A stretch of 39,861 nucleotides of DNA from an uncultured Eubacteriales bacterium. Its GTDB lineage: Bacteria > Bacillota > Clostridia > Lachnospirales > Lachnospiraceae. How positions within the stretch are numbered: position 1 is the stretch's first letter; each line of letters starts with the position of its first letter. The translations under genes and the position numbers were made by a program. A model generated the notes under the pieces. That model saw only the letters and a list, made by a program, of their open reading frames with translations, was not told the DNA's origin and made no database searches. Positions 34,201 to 39,861 of the stretch are shown piece after piece. The stretch covers positions 1 through 39,861 of the forward strand of contig OMZA01000015.1 of NCBI GenBank assembly GCA_900315425.1. The letters run 5' to 3'.

Positions 34201-37200
34201 GCAGAGTTTCTCAGAAGATATGAAGTAGATAATACGGGAATATCAAAGATAAATATTAATAATGTTGAAGAAGCATCATCATATGTCAGGATTGAATGGG
34301 ACGATATAACAGAAGAGGATTTCGGATATTTTGTCGTTGAACAAAAAAGAGGAGATGAATACATCAGTATTGCAACGGTTACCGATACATTGGGTTATTA
34401 TGTTAAGGGGCTTTCTCCTGATACGGATTATTCCTTCAGAGTAGTGGGTTATGATAACCTGGGAAACAGAGGAGTTGAATCAGACGAGATAAATGTTAAA
34501 ACTATTGATGATACAATATCACCGTATATTACGGCAGTATATCCTACAGCGTCAAAATACAATTCAAAGCTTGAACTTTCCGTTGATGCAAAGGATAATG
34601 ACAGGATTTCATATGCCGTTTTCAGTGTGTCATTTGACGGAGAGACATTTACGGAATTGGCAAAAGTGGATGCGCTTACAGGAACTTCCAATGAAAAAAT
34701 AAGTTATACATACAGTTTGGATGAAGTGGAAGAAGGCTTAATTTACATAAAATATGAAGTTTATGATGCAAGCGGAAACAAGAATGCGTTAACTTCCGAA
34801 AATGAGGATATTGTAGTTGAATTTGAGGTTGATAAGACGGGTCCTTCCAAGGTAGAAGATCTAACTGTTCCAAATAATAACGGGTATGTGGAACTTTCAT
34901 GGGAGAAATCTGAAGATACTGATGTTGCGGGCTTTAATATTTACCGCGCGGATAATACTACGGGTATTTACAGTCTGTTAAAGGGAAATTTAACAACGAT
35001 CAATTACTATGACACAACGGTTAAGGTTGGAAGTACATATATCTATAAGGTTGCCGCGGTTGATATGGCAGGCAATGAGGGAGAATTCTCAGATGAAATA
35101 ATTGTAACGGTAGATAAGGATAGAGATGTTCCTGAGGTTCTTGGAATAACTCCGAAAGAAGGAAATACTGTTTCAAAAGATGCAACCATTAATGTTGTTG
35201 CGGCTGATAACGCAGGCGTAGCAAATGTCAAGATAGAGTATACCTGTGACGCATTTGATAATATATGGTACGAGATTGATGATGTAAGTACTCAGGGTAA
35301 TTATGTATATGCATCGGCTGTGTGGGATAATTCACAGCTTGAAGAGGGAAAATACAAAATAAGAGCCACGGCAACCGATATTTACGGAAATGTCAGTGAA
35401 ACGAAGCAGGTTACATATGTATTGGATACTACAGCGCCTGAAATCAAGACATTTGATGTAAGTACGGGACATTATGAAGTCATTTTAAATATGCAGACGG
35501 ATAGTGAAGGAGATTTTGATCATTATGAAATTCAGAGAAGAACTCCCGGAGAATCCGGTTTTGTAACATTAACTAAAACTGTTGATGATATATATACCGA
35601 TGCTGACATATCGGTTAATACCAATTATATTTACAGGGTTATCGCATATGATAAGAGTGGTAATAGTTTGGTATCAGATGAGGTTATCGGACATGCAGAT
35701 GATGTAGATACAACGGATCCTGTTGCAGTATTGCCGGAAAATATGGTTGCTCTTACAGGTATGGAGATAAGCCTTGATGGTTCGGAATCTTATGATAATG
35801 TGAGAGTTACTGAATATATCTGGGATATGGGTAACGGAGATGTGATCTACGGAGCACAGCCAAAGTATACATATGAGGAAGCCGGAGATTATACGGTTAT
35901 TCTTACGGTTAAAGATGTTTGCGGAAACAGTTCCAAAGCAAGTACAAGTATCAGAGTAGATGATATGAACGGATATGGACAGACCCTTGTTAAGATTGTT
36001 GACGAAGAGGGAAGTCCGATTCCTTATGCCCTCATATATTTGAAATCAGGTGATTCATCAGCCATGTCATTAAAGGCTGACAGTAAAGGTCTGGTAACAA
36101 TAGTAAACGAAACAGGTATCGCAACGATTGCGGCATATAAGACTAACTATCTTCCTGTTGAGATGGATATAATGATCAGTGAATACGAAGTAAAAGAATA
36201 TACCATGATCCTTAAAAAAGATGAGCTTGTGGTTGGGAGTCTCAGTGTTCACAGGATGTCACTTGAAGAGATGGTAGAGAATGGTGTGGATATTTCTGAT
36301 CCATCTAACTATCATTCGTTTGTATTCAGCCTTGATCTTGTATTTTCAAGACAGAATTACAAGATTGATTATTATTATGTAGGTGGCGGCGAAAGTTATT
36401 ATACTGCCGTAGGTCATGGTTTAAACGGTACTGACTCAAGCGGAGGAGGTGTCGGTGGCGGAAGAACGTTTGATATGCAGGTAATTGCGGGAGAAGAAAC
36501 AAAGCCTGTACTTGCATATTTAAGCACTGTTCAGGGTATAAGCTGGCTTAAGGAAATGTATGAGGTTGAGTTAGGTATTCTTAATCAGGCAGATTCCAAT
36601 TTTTATATTGAAGATTGTATGGCAACTCTTAATTATCCATCCGGAGTATCGCTTGCTGCAACAACTGCCGGTCAGACAAAAACTCAGAGTATGGGAACCA
36701 TTTATGGACAGCAGAGTAAGAGCGTTTCATGGATCTTAAGAGGAGATGAGATCGGAACATACACGGTATCGGCCGATTTTTCCGGTAAACTTATGCCTTT
36801 TGATACAACAGTATCAGCTCATTTTGATGCGGATACATCATTTTCCGTAAACGCCGGACAGGGTGTTAATATAACGGTCATGCCTGAATCCGATGCGTAT
36901 ATCGGAGAAGATTATTACATACAGTTTGCTGTGACAAATGGATCAAAGTATCCTTTGTATAATTTTTCAACAACAATAGGAGCTTATCAGGCGCCTGATT
37001 ATAAATACTCATGGACAGACGTCAGCACAGGAAAAACAGAAGAAAAGGTTGTTAATGTAAATGTCGCAAATCCAAGTAATGTCGGAAGTGCGATAGTGGT
37101 AAGTGACGGGCAGAGACTTACATTTAAAACATTGTATCCGGGACAGACATTTTATGGAACATATAAGACGAATTTTAGTGGCGGAGCTGAAGATGATGAC

Positions 37201-39861
37201 CCCGAAAAACATTATTACAGTCTGATAAAATCAATGGTAAAATACCTTGAGGGAGAAAATCTTGGCGTTACGGTAAGTGTGTCGCCTATTTCAAGTCACA
37301 TATCCAAAACGTTTTACAAAGTAATGGAAATCCCGACATATGTAGGAGATCCTATAGATACAAAAACAGGATTCTTCATGGATAAGCTTACGGCAATGGG
37401 CGTTAACGGAGCAACAGAACTTACATATGATCTGTCATACTGTTCAGGTTATACTGAAAATCAGGGAAGTATGGGATACGGATGGTACAGTGACTATGAT
37501 GTTAAACTGGTTGAAAATAATGGTATAGTACGTTTCTATCCGAATCCTGACAGCAGTGTGCCGTTTATAAGTGATGATGCGATAAGCGGAAAGATATACG
37601 GAACCAAGATCGGAAACAGTTTCATGGTTTCAGAGGATGAAAAATACAGTTACGGAACATATACATGTCTGAATGAGAGTATGAAGGATTATGTTCTTGT
37701 AAAAAATGAAGACGGATATGTTCTGACCATGCCATCAGGTGCAAAGTACGAATTTGATATCGATGGAAACGTCACAAAGATAATTTCTGCAGAAAATAAG
37801 TCCGTAAGTCTTAACCACAGTGAAAATAAGACTGTTATTACGGAGGATATCTCAGGAAAAACGCTTACTCTTACACAAGAAAACGGGTTGGTTGTAAGTG
37901 TCAGTGATGAAACAGGGAGAATTACATATTTTTCATACGACGATGAAAAGAATTTATCAGTGGTAATTCTTCCGGATGGTACTACCCTTAATTATGAATA
38001 TGACAGTATGCACCATATAATTTCAGAAAGTAATGCTGACGGAAAATATGTTATCAATACATATGATGATAGAGGCAGAGTCCTGACACAGTCAGATGCT
38101 TATGAAAATGAGATCAAGATTGAATACGAAAATGACGAAAATGGAAACACAACCATAACGGTAACAGAGCCAAATGGCGGAGTAGAGACGTCTGTCATTG
38201 ATGTAAACGGCAATCTTCTGACTTCATGCGATGCAAATGATAATATCACTTCATTTTCATATGATTCTATGGGTAATCTTACATCAGAAAAAGATGCCAA
38301 CGGAAATGAAATGAGCTTTGAATATGACAGCAGAGGTAACATTACTAAATCCACTGACAAAAACGGTAATATAACAGAATATACATATGACGGAAACGGC
38401 AATGTATCGTCAGTAACAGCATCCGACGGATCAAAAACCACATATACCTACGATGAAAACAATAATATGATATCATCAACAGATCCGTCAGGCATGAAGA
38501 TTGTTAACAGCTATGATGAAAATGGGTTGCTTAAGGAACAATCAATTGACGGTTTGGGAACGACAGAGCATGAATATACTGATGGTTTGTTGACGTCTGT
38601 AACGGACTTTAACGGTAACATAACGAAATCCGAATATGACGCTTGCGGAAATGTTGTAAAAACGATTGATGCTAATGGTGGTGTCACAAGCTGTGTATAT
38701 GATCTTCTCGGTCAGGTAATAAGTACGACAGATTCCATGGGAAACACATACACATATACATACGATCATAACGGTAAATGTACATCCATAACCGACCCTT
38801 ACGGTAACAAAACGGCATACGAATATGATCGTGCGGGCAATCAGACAAAGATTGTATATCCTGACGGAACAAGTACTTCTTATGAGTATGATTCTATGGG
38901 TAACCTTGTTAAAACAATATATGCAGACGGTTCAAGCGTTATAAATACATATGATCCAAACGGAAACCTCATAAAAGTAAATAATTCTGACGGAACATAC
39001 ATGGAATATACTTATAACAAGGTAAATGAGAGGATTTCAGAAACAGATTCCGCTGGCAGGACCGTAAAGTATGAGTATTATCCAAACGGAAATCTTTATA
39101 AAACCATATATCCTGACGGGTCATATGATATGAATACATATGACAACAGATATAATTTAGTCACAGTCACAGATGAAAACGGATATGAAACAAACTATAA
39201 GTATGATGTAAACGGCAATGTAACAGAACTTACAGACGCAGCCGGTAATAAATATAAGTCTGATTATGATGTTTATGGAAGACTGATCTCTGAAACGGAT
39301 CCTAACGGTAACATTACAGAATATACATATGATTCAAACGGCAACTGCGTAAGCAAGACTAACGCAGTAGGAACAACCGTATATATGGAGTACGATAAAC
39401 TTAACAGACTTGTAAGTGCATATTCATATGATAACAGTGGCGAAAAATACGAAGTAACTTATGAATATGATGCACTCGGAAGAGTTGTAAAAACAACGGA
39501 TGAAGAAGGAAATGCCACAACGATAAACTATGATAAAGCGGGAAATATCGTAAGTTATGTGGATGCAAACGGTAAAGAAACAGGTATAACAACCTACGAT
39601 AATATGAATCGTGTATCAACCGTAACAGATGCTCTCGGAAACGAAGTTGTTTATTCGTATGATGTAATGGGTAATCTTTTGTCGACCGTGAAACAGCTTA
39701 GTGATTCAACAGGTACAATAAACACGACAGATTCGATAGAATCAACAAATACGACAAACACTGTAGATTCAACAATTTCAACAGATATGAAATATACAAC
39801 AGAGTACGAATATGACATTAACGGAAGAGTTGTTTCAGTTACGGAAAACTCAGGTATCACC
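28231..39861 (+). CDS. Giant secreted YD-repeat (RHS-like) multidomain surface protein, 3' end beyond window
   Basis: An open frame of 3877 codons without a stop up to the window edge; I read every line in frame. Order: signal peptide (cleavage after VYA at 37); acidic linker; fibronectin-III-like segment (about 90-175); seven beta-rich modules of about 197 residues (about 180-1510); five or six fibronectin-III domains alternating with immunoglobulin-like ones (about 1520-2490, e.g. VTITWTGSSDNVKIAGYNVY); a PKD domain (about 2497-2577, GSESYDNVRVTEYIWDMGNG); a carboxypeptidase-regulatory-like domain (about 2584-2664); an unrecognised region; an RHS-type N-terminal plug (GDPIDTKTGFF near 3040, then GSMGYGWYSDYDV); and YD repeats from about 3220 (YEYDSMGNL and variants). 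In this family the repeats form a shell around a variable C-terminal toxin or effector, which here would lie off the window. AAAGGAAAG precedes the ATG. Confidence 0.92.
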   Translation, partial: MKRNTLIMLKRIIAVILSVIMLPISSYSEGITNLVYAGENLTVGETSDITATDEESSVEGSNEISNDEIINENEDNDDTLSEENSEASLLSVTGQINEASCVVLKWFALDSDDVSYRVIKNNVLIDTLTSDDIDENNYLVYKDSDTEASKTYTYYVEAVISNETVIAKSSDLIMETAEDMTISSDYTLESDLTVYSLNHTGGTIDLNGYTLTICNDYISSGNTCISFNKGALMCYGNFNINYYIGHIIMNNANDYMYVRGNIIMSNSGYNTLNNGLIEVEGDINVNQFAASGYHTVVLCGAKKQTVTMPKGAYFNTLEICNYSEEGISFTNAPDYNSLVYTDDVNISICGTKVNQGKTLYEDTVIEGDYVLGYGTLNLNGYSLRVTGNLYLAGGKLEVGAGSLNVDGDLVVAAISFNEDGTIDKQKSSAILDMSDEEGYVLIKGDFETYSDKDHSGSLSAGVMEIMGNINVNAVYNSKNFYASGTHKVLLSGEKEQSISFSNSSGDTGHFNNLEIKNVSQEGVVFESNNGVYPLATGLVTDNGNNVSGFLSINGSTTFADEHFTGNVIVRENSTLSQTMAVDGDFVFGTESTTFNGDISIGGDFTFNSMYYWSCYVYFNGGTIKVAGNVYSNKSSYTACWYMNNSDDAELDIEGNFITTGGFSFSGSKGKICVAGDVSVSGTLSFSGTNTFILDGDKLQNVTVSTGQFSTLDIRNYSDEGILFTTVYPVTTLIRNNCNISYGDAEGVFGWTLEKDEIIDGDLIILDDVLDLNGHTLTVKGDFIQYSGNLIINGGTLYVEGNLRLQKRTVNDEDNDKQYEYSDSAASLIMQNENDRVYVGGDFISQTSVNQNGKITAGILDVKGDFTVNTVNGFIATENNKVILSGDDEQTVKFKSSSSSTSRFLNLEITNNSEAGVVFEGNNDVYPLAMGLVTDNGNNVSGFLSINGFTTFADEHFTGSVIVRENSTLSQTMEIDGDFVFGSESTTFNGDISIGGDFTFNSMYYWYCNVNINGGSIKVAGNVYSNKSSYTACWYMNNSDDAELDIEGDFITTGGFSFSGSKGKIYVAGDISVSGKLSFNGTHTFILDGNKLQNITFNEKAVFSVLDIENHSKEGICFNKMPLYTTLVRNNCKVSVSDLKMELGWTLADDEVWDGDLIIWEDALNLNGHTLTVSGNLILVGGLLELNGGTLNVNGDFRWQSVTKGSDDTLEYGSSNAVIHMNESSDKIVVHGDFVMAPALSTSGCFTDGLIELYGDFTQSGCAFTGTDNNTVKFAGNKTQIITNSSMSTFANLINENTANLQINGDIRATESVTDNGMDISGTGSLYVNNVNMIENGKWDGNLVTDGSVTLDRSLNIGGSLNINKDIHVNGYGITAENINVNDYGILYTEKSDIICSNDFTVNKYGSFYMINDEDYILVGGNFNISSRYNHSEMLTAGILEIRGDFTQSSYANFIAGGSHTTILSRKNNTTGRDYIQTISFNSNAGTTRFNTLVLKKSLDNYHFNNDIDTIANEVIYSIDDSTSPTEVSYIVTEEVTEKSVKIAFGGAQDNVGILGYEIYRDSKLIGVTSSTYFTDNSVEPSSKYTYTVYAFDDERNMALSSPSLAVETKPDTEAPSVPGNLSLAARTGSSVTITWTGSSDNVKIAGYNVYQDGVLVSALQSSTSYKAENLQAISVYNFTVEAVDTTGNVSGKTDDLETEVFMPQITSITPNDNSHIGGETVTLNVYFKNGGNSTGNKVTIEESDGLGKWNVIADKLSQKRYNGNVLYAAFTWDISDISGEETKNLRYTLVDADGNTDVEYRTYIIDRKAPASVTELKTISDNGNVSISFTASVSADCTKYEIYRICNGLESKIATLNSRFETLYTDSDVTEGEIYTYYVLAYDLYGNCSIASESVTAEVKKDELPPEIISMTPGAGRVNGITDISVTAKDNKQLFAIGLQLRNEAESEWTDIGEIQTESEATFSFDTTVLEDGIYYFNAYCIDTSGNKSDAEFLRRYEVDNTGISKININNVEEASSYVRIEWDDITEEDFGYFVVEQKRGDEYISIATVTDTLGYYVKGLSPDTDYSFRVVGYDNLGNRGVESDEINVKTIDDTISPYITAVYPTASKYNSKLELSVDAKDNDRISYAVFSVSFDGETFTELAKVDALTGTSNEKISYTYSLDEVEEGLIYIKYEVYDASGNKNALTSENEDIVVEFEVDKTGPSKVEDLTVPNNNGYVELSWEKSEDTDVAGFNIYRADNTTGIYSLLKGNLTTINYYDTTVKVGSTYIYKVAAVDMAGNEGEFSDEIIVTVDKDRDVPEVLGITPKEGNTVSKDATINVVAADNAGVANVKIEYTCDAFDNIWYEIDDVSTQGNYVYASAVWDNSQLEEGKYKIRATATDIYGNVSETKQVTYVLDTTAPEIKTFDVSTGHYEVILNMQTDSEGDFDHYEIQRRTPGESGFVTLTKTVDDIYTDADISVNTNYIYRVIAYDKSGNSLVSDEVIGHADDVDTTDPVAVLPENMVALTGMEISLDGSESYDNVRVTEYIWDMGNGDVIYGAQPKYTYEEAGDYTVILTVKDVCGNSSKASTSIRVDDMNGYGQTLVKIVDEEGSPIPYALIYLKSGDSSAMSLKADSKGLVTIVNETGIATIAAYKTNYLPVEMDIMISEYEVKEYTMILKKDELVVGSLSVHRMSLEEMVENGVDISDPSNYHSFVFSLDLVFSRQNYKIDYYYVGGGESYYTAVGHGLNGTDSSGGGVGGGRTFDMQVIAGEETKPVLAYLSTVQGISWLKEMYEVELGILNQADSNFYIEDCMATLNYPSGVSLAATTAGQTKTQSMGTIYGQQSKSVSWILRGDEIGTYTVSADFSGKLMPFDTTVSAHFDADTSFSVNAGQGVNITVMPESDAYIGEDYYIQFAVTNGSKYPLYNFSTTIGAYQAPDYKYSWTDVSTGKTEEKVVNVNVANPSNVGSAIVVSDGQRLTFKTLYPGQTFYGTYKTNFSGGAEDDDPEKHYYSLIKSMVKYLEGENLGVTVSVSPISSHISKTFYKVMEIPTYVGDPIDTKTGFFMDKLTAMGVNGATELTYDLSYCSGYTENQGSMGYGWYSDYDVKLVENNGIVRFYPNPDSSVPFISDDAISGKIYGTKIGNSFMVSEDEKYSYGTYTCLNESMKDYVLVKNEDGYVLTMPSGAKYEFDIDGNVTKIISAENKSVSLNHSENKTVITEDISGKTLTLTQENGLVVSVSDETGRITYFSYDDEKNLSVVILPDGTTLNYEYDSMHHIISESNADGKYVINTYDDRGRVLTQSDAYENEIKIEYENDENGNTTITVTEPNGGVETSVIDVNGNLLTSCDANDNITSFSYDSMGNLTSEKDANGNEMSFEYDSRGNITKSTDKNGNITEYTYDGNGNVSSVTASDGSKTTYTYDENNNMISSTDPSGMKIVNSYDENGLLKEQSIDGLGTTEHEYTDGLLTSVTDFNGNITKSEYDACGNVVKTIDANGGVTSCVYDLLGQVISTTDSMGNTYTYTYDHNGKCTSITDPYGNKTAYEYDRAGNQTKIVYPDGTSTSYEYDSMGNLVKTIYADGSSVINTYDPNGNLIKVNNSDGTYMEYTYNKVNERISETDSAGRTVKYEYYPNGNLYKTIYPDGSYDMNTYDNRYNLVTVTDENGYETNYKYDVNGNVTELTDAAGNKYKSDYDVYGRLISETDPNGNITEYTYDSNGNCVSKTNAVGTTVYMEYDKLNRLVSAYSYDNSGEKYEVTYEYDALGRVVKTTDEEGNATTINYDKAGNIVSYVDANGKETGITTYDNMNRVSTVTDALGNEVVYSYDVMGNLLSTVKQLSDSTGTINTTDSIESTNTTNTVDSTISTDMKYTTEYEYDINGRVVSVTENSGIT
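28760..32760 (+). repeat. Seven tandem ~590-bp modules inside the giant YD gene
   Basis: Each module of about 197 residues ends with a motif of the form F-x-x-L-x-I-x-N-x-S-x-E-G-x-x-F. The motif starts at 29170, 29758, 30352, 30937, 31534, and in weaker form at 32095 and 32695, so spacings are 588, 594, 585, 597, 561 and 600 bases. Within a module the order is LNGxTLTVxGD strands, a GGxLxVxxGxLxVxGDL strand pair, a V-x-V-x-GDF strand, and GxHxVxLSGxxxQxVxF before the motif. The short regular strands with Asn/Gly turns suggest a beta-solenoid stalk. Codon-scale repeats remain in frame. Confidence 0.75.
29822..31514 (+). repeat. Recently homogenised duplicate segment (offset 1179 bp)
   Basis: The segment at 29822-30335 recurs at 31001-31514 with few changes; the offset of 1179 bases equals 393 codons, i.e. 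two modules. One stretch of 82 bases (30095-30176 and 31274-31355) is identical. Other modules of the array are much more diverged, so this pair points to a recent duplication or gene conversion. Confidence 0.85.

Overview
The window looks like chromosome from a low-GC, anaerobic Gram-positive bacterium of the Clostridia, most likely a gut- or rumen-type Lachnospiraceae. The evidence is the AT-rich codon usage, an oxygen-sensitive class III ribonucleotide reductase, a YtrA-type GntR/ABC operon, a Firmicutes-like 6S RNA, secreted starch-binding modules and a very large YD-repeat surface protein. The genus is inference only; no rRNA is present.

Layout. 1-133: right end of an IS200/IS605-type element, with the hairpin typical of TnpB guide RNA; its tnpB lies off the left edge or is lost. 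264-4332: a secreted single-domain CBM21 protein, a papain-like protease with two C-terminal starch-binding modules and no visible signal peptide, and an M18 aminopeptidase. 4453-5845 (minus): DegV fatty-acid-binding protein and a MarR repressor, with a twin palindromic operator over the MarR promoter. 5851-9251 (minus): a duplicated-domain lipoprotein and NrdD. 9619-10242 (plus): the 5'-deoxynucleotidase YfbR, divergent from nrdD, with NrdR-like boxes between them. 10732-15143: topB, a left-handed beta-helix protein and prfC. 15145-17913: autoregulated GntR, ABC ATPase and permease. 18033-18304: 6S RNA with its own promoter and terminator. 18323-24719: a six-gene polyamine operon. 24722-27377: DHH phosphoesterase, tRNA-Thr and aspartate-semialdehyde dehydrogenase. 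27403-39861: a small secreted YD-repeat protein translationally coupled to a giant YD-repeat protein that is still open at the right edge.

The least expected items are these. First, nrdD (minus strand) and topB (plus strand) share a homologous 5' leader. It contains a GTAGTCGCC/GGCGACTAC hairpin that ends about ten bases before the Shine-Dalgarno; topB carries four tandem copies of the hairpin and nrdD one. Second, a five-copy array of about 72 bp lies upstream of topB, each unit holding a 34-bp core with complementary ends; it resembles a CRISPR but is not one. Third, the giant protein has seven modules of about 197 residues in its N-terminal third, two of which carry a strongly homogenised stretch, and it is paired with a small YD/amphipathic-helix protein. 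Fourth, the polyamine operon encodes both the SpeD/SpeE and the carboxyspermidine routes to spermidine.

All calls come from reading the sequence. Names rest on recognised motifs; no searches or folding programs were run.
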